A stretch of 64,000 nucleotides of DNA from Dryomyza anilis (taxonomy: Eukaryota; Arthropoda; Insecta; Diptera; Dryomyzidae): contig OX638130.1 in the NCBI GenBank assembly GCA_951804985.1, positions 32,960,554 to 33,024,553 of the forward strand. Direction: 5' to 3'. Below the pieces are notes generated by a model, which did not search any database, was not told where the DNA came from, and saw only the letters and a program-made list of their open reading frames with translations. Positions 38,041-50,994 of the stretch are shown here, piece by piece; within the stretch, counting starts at the first letter, position 1, and every line of letters starts with the position of its first letter. Both the position numbers and the translations under genes were made by a program.

Positions 38041-38114
38041 GTTTATTCTAAAATTTCTGAAAATAATCGAATAAAATAAAAAGTTTTATGTATGAAATAA
38101 ATGGGGAAATAAAT

Positions 38115-40245
<2,131 letters not shown>

Positions 40246-40295
<50 letters not shown>
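40246..40295. repeat. (TA)n microsatellite between family E copies
   Basis: TA run separating the two long family E copies, again directly before CCTATTAATATAAATC. Confidence 0.95.
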
Positions 40296-40297
<2 letters not shown>

Positions 40298-41944
40298 TAT
40301 TAATATAAATCTGTTTGTACGTTTGTTCCGCTTCTCCGTCTAAACGGCTGATCCGATTTTATTGAAATTTTTACCACAGATGCGATATGGTCTGGAAGGA
40401 ATGATAGACTATATATGGGCGGGATTGGACAAAGAGGCGTGGCACCTCCAATACAACCTAAACTTTCAATACGATATAACTCGGCACTTTCACCAGCTAC
40501 GAACATGAAACAAAAAACTCAAATACAAAAAAAAAATAAAAACAAAAAAGCACAACACAAAACAAAACAAAAGCAAAAATACAAAAACCAAAACCAATCA
40601 CATAAAACCACTATCCAAACTTAATGAAAAACTAAAAAAGGAAAGAAAAAGAAAAACAAACTCAACACACTAAAACTAACCAAACTAAAACTCGCCACAC
40701 TAAAATTCACCCTTTAATTCACCACACTAAAACCCACCACACTATAATTCACCACACTAAAACTCACCACACTAAAACTCACCACACAAAAACTCACCAC
40801 AGTAAAACTCACCACACTAAAACTCACCACACTTAAACTCACCACACAAAAATTCATCACACTAAAATTCACCACACTAAAACCCACCACACTAAAATTT
40901 CATCACACTAAAATTCACCACACTAAAACCCACCACACTAAAATTTCATCACACTAAAACTCACCACACTAAAACTCACCACATTAAAACTTACTACACT
41001 CAAATGTCGCCACACTAAAACTCACCGCACTAAAATTCACCACACTAAAACTCACCACACTAAAACTAACCACACTAAAACTCACCACACTAAAACTCAC
41101 CACACTAAAACTCACCACACTAAAACTCACCACACTAAAACTCACCACACTAAAACTCACCACACTAAAACTCACCACACAAAAATTCAACACACTAAAA
41201 TTCACTACACTTAAACTCACCACACTAAAATTTCACCACACTAAAACTCACCACACTAAAACTCACTACACTAAAATTTCACCACATTAAAATTAACCAC
41301 ACTAAAACTCACCACATTAAAACTCACTACACTCAAATTTCGCCACACTAAAACTCACCACACTAAAACTCACCGCACTAAAATTCACCACACGAAAACC
41401 CACCACACTATAATTAACCACACTAAAACTCACGACACTAAAATTGACTACACTAAATCTCACCACAATAAAATTTATCACACTAAAACTCGCTACACTA
41501 AAACACGCCACACTAAAACACGCCACATTAAAATTCACCACACTAAAACCCACCACACTATAATTCACCACACTAAAACTCACCACACTAAAAATCACCA
41601 CACTTAAACTAACCACACTAAAACTCACCACACTAAAACTCACCACACCAAAACTAACCACAATTAAATTCACCACTCCAAAATTCACCACATCTAAACT
41701 CACCACACAGAAACTTACCACACCGAAACTTACTACATTAAAACCCACAACACTAAAACTTCTACTAGGAAAAACTCTACGGGGAAGAATTCTTCGGGGA
41801 AGAATTCTACCGGAAACAATTCTACAGGGATGAATTCTACGTGGAGAATTCTACGGGAAAGCGTTCTATGTGGATTTTACGGGGAAGATTTCTACTGGGA
41901 ATAATTCTGCGGAGAAGCGCAGTCTGAGAAAGAATTGTGAGAAA
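40296..41944 (+). mobile_element. Minisatellite-bearing repeat family E, long copy 2
   Basis: Same order of parts as copy 1 (GTTTGTTCCGCTTCTCCG head, CGGCTGATCCGATTTTATT core, minisatellite, GGGGAAGAATTCTAC units). It is truncated at about 41944, where the inverted satellite array starts, so the tail GCACGAGTCGTGC is missing. Confidence 0.7.
40660..41765. repeat. 15-bp minisatellite array, second
   Basis: Tandem CACACTAAAACTCAC units. A subregion at about 41040-41170 is almost perfectly homogeneous, suggesting recent expansion. Confidence 0.93.
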
Positions 41945-43565
41945 AGGAGGTGGTTTTTTTATTTTAAGCGTTTTTTTAAAGTTTCAATAAATGCATTTTG
42001 TTTAAATTGCGACTGCAAAATTTTCCATCTTTGGACCGATTTTTCACCATGATGGACCCTGAAAATAGTACAATTTTTTTTAAACAATCGTTAGCTTATC
42101 CTATTATCTACAAAATATCAAAAAATCTCGAGGTGGTTTTTTATTTTAAGCGTTTTTTTTAAGTTTTAATAAATGCATTTTTTCCATACTGCGACTGAAA
42201 AATTGTCAATCTTTAGACCCACTTTTCACCATGAAGGACCCTGAATAAAAAGTGGGCTAGTACGATTTTTGAAAATAATCGTTAGTTTATCCTATTATCT
42301 ACAATATATCAAAAAATCTCGAGGTGGTTTTTTATTTTAAACGTTTTTTTTAAGTTTCAATAAATGCATTTTTTTCATACTGCGACTGAAAAATTGTCAA
42401 TCTTTAGAAACACTTTTCACCATGAAGGACCCTGAATAAAATGTAGGCTAGTACGATTTTTGAAAATAATCGTTAGTTTAATCTATTATGTACAAAATAT
42501 CAAAAAATCTCGATGTGGTTTTATATTTTAAGCGTTTTTTTAAAGTTTCAATAAATGCATTTTTTCATACTGCGATTGAAAAATTGTCCATATTTGGACC
42601 TATTTTTCACCATGAAGGACCCTGAAAACAGTACGATTTTTGAAAATAATTGTTAGTTTATCCAATTATCTACAAAATATCAAAAAATCTCGAGGTGGTT
42701 TTTTATTTTAAGCGTTTTTTTTAAGTTTCAATAAATGCATTTTTTTCATACTGCGAATGAAAAATTTTCCATATTTGGACCCATTTTTCACCATGAAGGA
42801 CCCTGAAAATAGTACGATTTTTTTAAAATAATCGTTAGCTTATCGTACTATCTACACAATATCAAAAAATCTCGAGGTGGTTTTGTCCATATTTGGACCC
42901 ATTTTTCACCATGATGGACCCTGAAAATAGTACGATTCTTTAAAATAATCGTTAGCTTATGCTATTATCTACACAATATCAAAAAATCTCGAGGTGGTTT
43001 TTTATTTTAAGCGTTTTTTTTAAGTTTTAATAAATGCATATTTTCCATACTGCGACTGAAAAATTGTCAATCTTTGGACCCATTTTTCACCATGAAGGAC
43101 CCTGAAAACAGTACGATTTTTGAAAATAATCGTTAGTTTATCCTATTATCTACAAAATATCAAAAAATCTCGAGGTGGTTTTTTATTTTAAGCGTTTTTT
43201 TAAGTTTTAGTAAATTCATTTTTTCCATACTGCGACTGAAAAATTGTCAATCTTTGGACCCACTTTTCACCATGAAGGACCCTAAATAAAAAGTGGGCTA
43301 GTACGATTTTTGAAAATATTCGTTAGTTTATCCTATTATCTACAAAATATCAAAAAATCTCGAGGTGGTTTTTTATTTTAAGCGTTTTTTTTAAGTTTCA
43401 ATAAATGCATTTTGTTCATATTGCGACAGAAAAATTGTCCATATTTGGACCCATTTTTCACCTTGAAGGACCCTGAATAAAAAGTGGGCTAGTACGATTT
43501 TTGAAAATAATCGTTAGTTTAATCTATTATCTACAAAATATCAAAAAATCTCAATGTGGCGTTTT
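41945..43565 (-). repeat. Inverted 185-bp satellite array, 9-10 monomers
   Basis: The same monomer as 28741-35215 in the opposite orientation. Variation between monomers is greater than in the left array, one monomer is partly deleted near 42870, and the array joins family E sequence abruptly at about 41945. Confidence 0.93.
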
Positions 43566-43964
43566 TTTTAAGTTTCAAGAAATGCATTTTTACATTTTAA
43601 ATTGAAATAAGTTTCCCTTTTAAAAACGCCATTTTTGGCATGATGGGAGCGCATATTGGTACATATTGAAATTAGCTAAAGTTATTTTATTTAACATACA
43701 TTCAAAAATTATGGTGCTGTTTTCATTTTAATCGTTTTGTTTTTATTTTAAAATATATGCAATTTTAGTAATTATAAAAATATATGACTTAATATCGGTT
43801 TGTAGTATATTTTTTATTATATTATATGGAAATGCAAAAAATAAGAAAATTTTAATATGTTATATTTAAACAAAAAAAAAAATGCGGCGAATTCAAATTG
43901 TGCGCTAACTTCACAAATTGTGGGATAACTCCAATTCGCCGCGATGCGCTATCTTCACACCAGT
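43566..43964 (-). repeat. Right terminal inverted repeat of Foldback-like element
   Basis: Reverse complement of 28359-28740 with a few substitutions and indels. The 14-mer pair and the GCGGCGAATT stem are conserved. It abuts gypsy LTR sequence (CTAAGCATGT) directly. Confidence 0.85.
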
Positions 43965-44170
43965 ACTAAGCATGTATTAGAAAGAGATGTAAGATCATTC
44001 AGCGCACTGAGGCAGTGTGTGAGAAAGAGATGGAAGATCAGCGCATTAAAACACAAGAGTGCGAATGAGATGACAATAGCATGCGTCATTCACGAAACGA
44101 GTAGAAGGTTCTCGAAACAAGTCGAAGCTTGTCGAAACGTGTCGAACTGATGCATGCAGTATATAAGGAA
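43965..44170 (+). repeat. Truncated 5' LTR of the gypsy element
   Basis: CTAAGCATGTATTAGAAAGA and ATTCAGCGCACTGAGGCAG match the 3' LTR (62725-62780), and GAAGCCGTATCAAATGG matches GGAGCCGCATCAGAGG there. This copy retains about 150 bp with TATATAAGG that the 3' LTR lacks. The LTR 5' end, U5 and primer-binding site are missing. Confidence 0.65.
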
Positions 44171-44179
44171 GCCGTATCA

Positions 44180-45292
44180 AATGGTTAAATTCGATCAACT
44201 TAAAGTCGACCAGCTAAAGAAGGATCTGTCGATTCGTAATCTTGCAACTGCTGGTACGAAAGTAAAGCTACAAAAGCATCTAATGGAAGAATTAGAGAAC
44301 CAAGGCATTGACCTCGCAGAGCACGAGTTTGAAGTAGAAGCTGCAACAGCGTCATAGAAAAATGTGGACACGGAACAAAAAGTACAGTCCCAAAGTTTTG
44401 ATATGAGCCAGTTGCTCGGAGCAATACAACAACAGCTTCAAGAAAATTCCAATCAGCTCAAATTAGACATGAAGCAAGAACTTCTAGAAAGTTCAACAGA
44501 AACTTCTAGAAGATGCAAAACAGCTCCAAGAAAATTCGACCAGAATGGAACAGAAACTTCAAGAAAATTCAAATCGACTTGAGAAGAAAAAATCAAGAAA
44601 AAATGGAGTTACAGATGCATGAACAGTCTAAGCAGCTTCTAGAAGTTTCTAATACACTCAATAGCAAAGTAAAAGATCTTGAGGAGCATGTAAGGGATAT
44701 GGAAGTTAGCGTTGATGATAAAATTAATGGTATCGGCCAGAAGCTCCAGAAAATGCAAAAAGATTTCGATGTGTTGCAAATAAATGGACTCTTACAACAT
44801 GTTGTCAGTGGTACAAGGTTAAATTAGCCGATATACGATGGAATCACAGCATTCAACATTTTCAAGCTGCAATTTGAGACCACGGCTGTAAGTAATCGAT
44901 GGAACAATGAGGACAGCGTAGCCGCACTTATCGTGGCGTTTAAAGGAGGCGCAGCCGAAGTATTGCAGACTGTTCCAGAAAGTGATCGAAACAGTTATTT
45001 AGCGGTTATGTCTGCACTGCAACGTAAATACCGCAGTGATCACATGAAGCAAATCTACAGAATGGAACTAAAGTGCCGAATGCAAAGAAATGGTGAAACA
45101 TTGCAGGCGTATGCACGGAAACTGTAGCCAAAGCGCTAACACCTTCATGTAATTTGCCAAGCGTTAAAAAGTTGAGCTAAACCAGATTACACTGCTGCCA
45201 ACCGAGACACTCAATTTAAAGGTAAATGCTACAACTGTGATACATATGGGCATATGGCACGTGATTGTCGTAAAAACGCAAGCGCTCAATGA
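44180..45292 (+). pseudogene. gag: Gypsy gag (SAP-like N-terminus, coiled coil, capsid, CCHC knuckle)
   Basis: The N-terminal frame at 44180-44357 has a SAP-like helix pair (VDQLKKDLSIRNL). A coiled-coil-rich segment follows at 44364-44827 in two frames, with Gln/Glu-rich heptads. A capsid-like segment (AALIVAFKGGAAEVLQTVP, SALQRKYRSDHMKQIYR, ETLQAYARKL) lies to 45127. Then, in yet another frame, comes a zinc knuckle CYNCDTYGHMARDC (C-x2-C-x4-H-x4-C) near 45226-45270 for nucleic-acid binding. At least four frameshifts or stops separate these pieces. Confidence 0.85.
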
Positions 45293-45399
45293 ATCCATTT
45301 GCAAATGAACCCCGACATGAAGAAACCCAGGATCATGACCAAAATAACGTAAATTTTAATCAGTCTTTAAACTAAAACGAGTCAGTTCTGCGGGGCACG

Positions 45400-45932
45400 A
45401 TCTGACTCCCATAACCGATTGCCCCAGAATCTCCATTTCACAAATTGCTCGAAAGCCAAATAGCTTAACTGTCGAAGGACTCATTGATTGTACAGCATAT
45501 ATGGTAGCATTGGATACGGGAGCTTCACACTCAATAATAAGAAGTAACCTTGTTAAGGATGAAGTAGAGCCGCTTGTAGGAATAAGATTACAAACAGCTA
45601 CAGGTGAAGAAGCCCCTATCAGAGGAAAGATTACCAAGAAAATAACGATTGGTACTACGACAGTTAAGCATGATTTTATTGTGGCAGAAATAGTAGACGA
45701 AATAATATTTGCCATGGACTTCATGATAAAGAACGGTTTCACACTTGATTTAACGAGAAAAATTTTGAATTATGCCAACACGGAGATCCAACTAAATATT
45801 TATTGTGACCAGAGCCGGAAAATGAAACAAGTTATTGCTTATAAAAATAGAAAAATACCACCTAATTCAGAAGCAATTGTTTGGGCGAAATTAAATGGAG
45901 ATTGTGGGATAAGCAAGTTGTGGGGGTATTGA
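45400..45932 (+). pseudogene. pol: Gypsy aspartic protease
   Basis: An open stretch contains the catalytic DTGAS motif (MVALDTGASHSIIRSNL) and the C-terminal hydrophobic-Asp segment IIFAMDFMIKNGF typical of retroelement proteases, which process the Gag-Pol polyprotein. The frame ends at 45932 with a premature stop before the RT. Catalytic residues are intact. Confidence 0.87.
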
Positions 45933-46189
45933 AACGAAGAGCTGTATAAAAGTAACATAGTGGTAGGAAGAACACTTTTGAGGCGGAGAAAGACAGAATT
46001 GTACCTATAAGAGCTCTCAATTTGGAAAACTCGTCAAAATTAATCAAAAAGGGAACAGTGGTAGGCCAGGAGTCAGCGATTATAAATTGCGAGTCAAATA
46101 CATCAAAGGACTATGTAACACCGCAAATAAACAAACAATCTACTCACAAGTTTATAAATGAGTGGACGAAGGATTTGGCTGCCAAAGAA

Positions 46190-47110
46190 AAGAGTAAGTG
46201 CAACAGCTTATTGACAAATATCGGTGTATATTTGCTGAAAAGCGCCAAAAGAACAACAGAACTGCCATTGTAAAACTTCGAATAGGCACTGGTGATTCTT
46301 ACCCAATTCGTCAAGCACCAAGAACGGTATCATTTGCGAAAAGAGATAAGTATCACATTTGGTTGAAGAAATGCACACAAATGGCGTGGTGGAACCATCT
46401 GAGAGGCCATGGAGTTCACCAGTAGTATTGGTAAAAAAGAAGGACGGTTCTGCGTTGATTACCGAAAACTTAATGATGTCACCAAGAAAGATAGTTATCC
46501 ACTGCCCAGAATCGATGACGCCTTGGATACACTATCTAATGCTAAGTGGTTTTCGACGTTGGACTTGCAAAGCGGTTACTGGCAAGTAGAAATCGATAAG
46601 AAAGGTCGAGAGAAGACCGCATTCAGTACCGGAGATAGACTATGGCAATTTTTGGTAATGCCGTTTGGACTATGCAATGCCCCAGCAACATTCGAGCGGT
46701 TAATGGAGCACGTATTAAAAGGTTTACACTGGAAAACATGCCTAGTATACCTTGATGACATCATTGTTATGGGCAAAAATTTCAACGAACATCTAAGAAA
46801 TCTAGAGGAAGTATTCCTTCGATTGAAAAATGCGGCTCTACAATTTAGCCCAAAGAAATGCTCACTTTTCAAGAAACAAGTCAAGTATCTGGGTCATCGA
46901 GTTACCACGGAAGGAGTGCATACCGATGAGGATAAAACAGTTGCAGTCAAGGAGTGGCCCAGACCGCAAAATCTACATGACCTACGAAGTTTCTTGGGGC
47001 TATGTACATACTACAGACGATTTGTTCCAGGTTTTACCAATGTTGCTAGCAGTCTTCACGAATTGACAAGAAAAACCGCGCATTTCAATGGAGCGATGAT
47101 CAAGAAACGG
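46190..47110 (+). pseudogene. pol: Gypsy reverse transcriptase
   Basis: The RT blocks are spread over three frames at the start (KYRCIFAEK; SYPIRQAPR; VSHLVEEMHTNGVVEPSERPW), then one frame from 46409 to 47119: FCVDYRKLNDVTKKDSYPLP, STLDLQSGYWQVE (motif A Asp), FLVMPFGLCNAPATF (motif B), CLVYLDDIIVMG (catalytic YLDD) and the thumb FLGLCTYYRRFV. The catalytic motifs are complete, but frameshifts near 46300-46430 and at 47110 disrupt the polyprotein. Confidence 0.93.
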
Positions 47111-47500
47111 CATTTTTAAAATTAACAGATCTACTGTGCTCGGCACCAATTCTTGCGTATCCAATTCCAGGTGAGAAATTTATACTTGATACGGATGCAA
47201 GGGGATACGGAATAGGCGGAGTTCTCTCTCAAGTGATCAATGGGCAAGAAAAAGTGATCGCATACTACAGTAAAACATTGTCAAAGCCCGAGCGAAATTG
47301 CTGTGTCACCAGGAGGGAGCTTCTTTCTGTAATTGAAAGTGTGAAAAATTTCCATAAGTATCTGTACGGACAACAGTTTCACTTGAGAACCGATCACGCA
47401 GCACTACGATGGTTAGTTAAGTTCAAAGATCCGGAAGGCCAAATTGTGCGTTGTTCAAGAGCGGAAGGAAAAGAAAACATAATTGACATTCGTTTGCTAA
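47100..47500 (+). pseudogene. pol: Gypsy RNase H, C-terminally deleted
   Basis: ILDTDARGYGIGGVLSQV (first catalytic Asp), VIAYYSKTLSKPERNC, the catalytic Glu in VTRRELLSVIESV, and FHLRTDHAALRWLV. After FKDPEGQIVR the sequence jumps to SRAEGKENI, so the part that normally holds the HRKG-NADALSR end is largely lost. Confidence 0.88.
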
Positions 47501-48559
47501 ATGTTTTTCCCGATGAAAAATGGACTCCGGAACAAATTCAAATTGATCATGATGTTCAAGGAACAGCAAAGAAAACCATCGTGGGAAGATATATCGGCCG
47601 ACAGCCCAATAACTAAAGCTTACTGGGCACAGTGGCAGAGCTTAAAGCTACAAGATGGTTGCTTATATCGTGTATGGGAAAATGAAAGTGGCATGTCCGC
47701 TCGAAGTTTGATTGTTGTTCCTAAGTCAAAAACAAAAGAGATATTAGCGGAATACCATGGTGGATCTAGTGGTGGTGATATGGGCATTAATAAAACGGTC
47801 GATAAGGTAAAGAAACGTTTTTATTGGATTGGATGCCAAGAGTCAGTCGCCGATTGGATTCTCAGTAGCCCGCAATGTGTCCCAGCAAAAGGACCAACAG
47901 TCAGAAGTCGCGGCAGGATGCACCAGTACAACGTGGGAGCACCATTCGAGCGTATTGCCATGGACGTCGCCGGGCCGTTTCCAATCAGTGATGCGGGTAA
48001 TAAGTATGTCCTTGTCGTCATCGACTACTTCAGCAAGTGGCCCGAAATGTATCCCATGCCAAATCAAGAAGCCACAACAGTTGCGGAGGCATTAGTTAAC
48101 AACTGGGTAAGCCGTTTTGGAGTACCGTTAGAATTGCATTCAGATCAAGGAAGAAATTTTGAGTCTGCTGTATTTAAAGAGTTATGCAAAGTCTTCAACA
48201 TACACAAAACACGAACAACGAACACGAACCTTTGCACCCGCAATCAGACGGCATGGTGGAGAGATTCAATCGGACTTTGGAAGAGTATCTCAGAAAAATT
48301 GTTGATAAAAATCAAAAAGATTGGGATACACACATACCACTATTCCTCATGGCTTATCGAACGGCGGTTCATGATACCACAGCAGCTTCACCATCTAAAA
48401 TTGTTTTTGGAACAGACTTAAGATTACCTGCGGATTTAAAGTTTGGTACGAGTCCTGCAGCTGGAATTCCTATACACAATTATGTTTCCAGAAAAAGTGA
48501 AGAAATGAACGAAGTGCATCAATTTGTAAGACAGCGTACACAATTTGCGAGTGATAAGA
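47500..48559 (+). pseudogene. pol: Gypsy integrase, core domain, split by Polinton
   Basis: The zinc-binding N-terminus is degraded: the GGDMGINKTVDKVKKRFYW region lacks the usual histidine of GGH, and one cysteine of the CxxC pair is gone (SSPQC). The catalytic core has DVAGPF (D), HSDQGRNFES (D) and, after a frameshift near 48200, the GMVERFNRTLEEY glutamate. The ORF ends 5 bp inside the Polinton. The C-terminus continues at 62361. Confidence 0.9.
48554..48559. other. Target site duplication, left (ATAAGA)
   Basis: Six bases identical to 62355-62360, immediately outside the Polinton termini. Confidence 0.93.
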
Positions 48560-49691
48560 AGTAGTATGTTTGCGCCGGTTCTGGCTCAAAGGGGCTCCAT
48601 GGAGCCATAAGGCGCCATGAGGAGCATTTTTTAACAGAGATGTTGTTATTGTTTTCAATAGGGATCACTTTTTAGTGTATTTCAGTTAGTGTATTTCAGT
48701 TCGGATAATTTTTTAACAGAGGTGTTGTTATTGTTTTCAATAGGGATCATTTTGTAACAGAGTAGTTGTTAGTATAATTTCAGGTGTATTATATGTATAC
48801 TATATACATTATAATGGCATGGAGCAATTGGGATGACATTTTAACATATGTTGTTAATGTTGATACATACATATATATTATATGTATGTTATGAAGGCAT
48901 GCAGCCGTAAAGAGTAAATTTGCAACTCATATTGTTGTTGCGATAATTATTTCGGTGTAAGCATTTTTAATGGCAATATTTATAAACGTAGATATATGTA
49001 CGTAATAATTTTGTTGTTGCATATGTTATAGAAGCAATTAAAATTTCAGTTTTATGCTTGATGATTTATTTTGCATGATCATCAAGAGAGTTGAGGAACA
49101 AAGGGTTCAATTTAAAACTTTGTTGAGGAACGAAGATTGTATTTTAAAACATGGCTATATGAATGAATGTTGTTATTAGACATATATTTTTTGGTGGGTA
49201 ATTTTTTTGTTGTAAACAGGTAAATGCACTTCTGCATTAATGCATTGACACATATTTAATTCAAGGTGAATTTTACTATAATGGATATTGTAGTATATTT
49301 TTATTTTACAAAGTCATGGTCATTTAATTCGTTTAATTTTCTTATATGAATGAATGGGCCATAAGACTATTTGCTTATATGAATGAATGGGCCATAAGAC
49401 TCCATTGGGATCATTTTTATTTAAATTTGCATGGAGCAATAATGCTCCATTTGGATCAATTTTTAAACAACATACTATAAGTTTTAATGATTGAACATGT
49501 TAAAACATGTTTAATTTGATTTAGTTTTTTCTTGAGTCAAATTTTATATACTCTCTTTAAAATTGTAATTGAGTATATTTATACTAATGGAATTATCTTT
49601 TTAACTCATTTTAAAGAGATATCCATTATATATAAATGGATCGAAATTTGAATTAAAGTTATTTATCGTCTACATTACAATTTGATAGGAA
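48560..49691 (+). repeat. Polinton left terminal inverted repeat
   Basis: About 1132 bp, inverted match of 60936-62066 plus the terminal segment. It includes subterminal repeats TTTTTTAACAGAGRTGTTGTT with TTTTCAATAGGGATCA, and a duplicated ATATGAATGAATGGGCCATAAGACT. The inner edge (ACAATTTGATAGGAA) lies 7 bp before the first start codon. Confidence 0.93.
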
Positions 49692-49698
49692 CCAAAAT

Positions 49699-50068
49699 AT
49701 GGTAAGATTTTTTTTTTAATTTTTGTATTTATTAATTTATATATTTTTTTTTTATTTTAAGGATTTTGCTGAAATTATTAGTTTAGCAAAAGGAAACCAC
49801 TCTACATACATTAGAGTAGATGACTTGCCCATTGATCAGGAATTCAGGATTTCTAAATTTGAATAGAAAAACACAATTTATGGAACAAAATTAATATAAA
49901 CATCTAACAGACAATAGATGGTTTTATCTACCAGCAAGAATTTCTAGAAAAGTTGAAACCGATGATCAATATTTATATAATATAAATGAGAAGAAGTGGT
50001 CTATTATTTTTAGAGGACGACAATCTGAATTAATGGGGATGGCTCTATTCGATTTACGTTATGAATAA
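49699..50068 (+). pseudogene. Polinton small ORF with start codon split off by an intron
   Basis: ATG at 49699-49701 is followed at once by GTAAGA, and a 60-bp T-rich intron ends ...TTTATTTTAAG at 49761. Exon 2 reads on with conserved-looking segments RVDDLPIDQEFRISKFE and, after a stop (49864) and frameshift, FYLPARISRKVETDD, INEKKWSIIFRGR and a TAA at 50066. I recall similar small proteins near Polinton ends in insects, but assign no function. The start lies just inside the left TIR. Confidence 0.65.
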
Positions 50069-50194
50069 AAACGTATCTATATACTTACTTTTAAATATAT
50101 TCATTTTTAAATATGATATTTAAATATATACATATTGTTTTATTTATTTATTCTTAAAACGATTTGAAACAATATAACAAATAATTAATAAAAC

Positions 50195-50599
50195 TTATGT
50201 TTGCATTATCTGCTCAAAACTCAGTAGAGCGTTTAATAAAATTTTATCATCATCATCGTCCATTAAATTACAATAATGGCGATCCGCATTTAACATCCTC
50301 GGATCGTCTAAGTTAAGAAATAGATGATCTAGTCCATCATCTAACAACCCTTCCCTAATTCCAACATCTATCAAATTTACTGGCGGGAGTGTTTCGACTT
50401 CTAGTATTTCAATTTGAGGATTTACTGTTAATAAAATTTTTATTATTAATATAAAATAATTTTAAAAAATATATTTAGTTATTTACTTACAATTATAAGT
50501 TTTTGCCTTTTTATACGAAAAATTATGTTTTCGCAGGATATGCCGCTTCAGATTGTTTCTAGTCGAGAATTTTAAATGTGGACAAAATTCACACTCCAT
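50195..50599 (-). CDS. Intact two-exon C2H2 zinc-finger protein of the Polinton
   Basis: Start at 50599. Exon 1 (50599-50491) encodes a single C2H2-like finger: Cys3, Cys6, His20, His25 in MECEFCPHLKFSTRNN..LKRHILRKH. A GTAAG...TTAACAG intron (50490-50425, 66 bp) splits a codon in phase 1. Exon 2 (50424-50195) continues without a stop for 76 residues to TAA. Total 112 residues. The C-terminal part is acidic and leucine-rich (DDGLDHLFLNLDDPRM, DDDDDKILL). A DNA-binding regulator is possible but inferred. It is divergent from the polymerase gene, 395 bp away, whose own N-terminal finger has the same NLKRHIL pattern. It is the only gene of this element without visible damage. Confidence 0.72.
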
Positions 50600-50994
50600 T
50601 TTTTAATGTTTATATATTAAAAGTGTGAAAACGATTTAAATTTATTAGTATATCCATTGTATAGAACACCTTTATACATCAAAGTATGTAATATGATATA
50701 TGTTTAACTGAATATATAAATTTGAATTCAGCTAAATTTAAAGTATATCTAGTGGAATACACCGGAAGTCAATAAAATTCAGAATACGATTTCATAATTT
50801 TTGTACATTTAATAACAACTCCGTTTTCTTTATTTTACTAAGTAATTTGAGATATTCCTACTATGCAAAAAAAAATAAAATTTTAATAAGTCAGCAAAAA
50901 TATTGATGGTAGGTAATGTTGATTTGAAGTTAAATAGCAATATTTAGTATATATCTATCACTTCAATCAAACGTATCCAAAAACATATTTTAAA

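Larger units (their letters stand above)
43965..48559 (+). mobile_element. Ty3/Gypsy LTR retrotransposon, 5' part (split by Polinton)
   Basis: A truncated 5' LTR is followed by gag, protease, reverse transcriptase, RNase H and most of integrase. The element resumes at 62361 after the Polinton and ends with a 3' LTR at 62646-63003. Every coding domain has stops or frameshifts, so it is a dead copy. No envelope gene is found downstream of integrase within this element. Confidence 0.92.
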
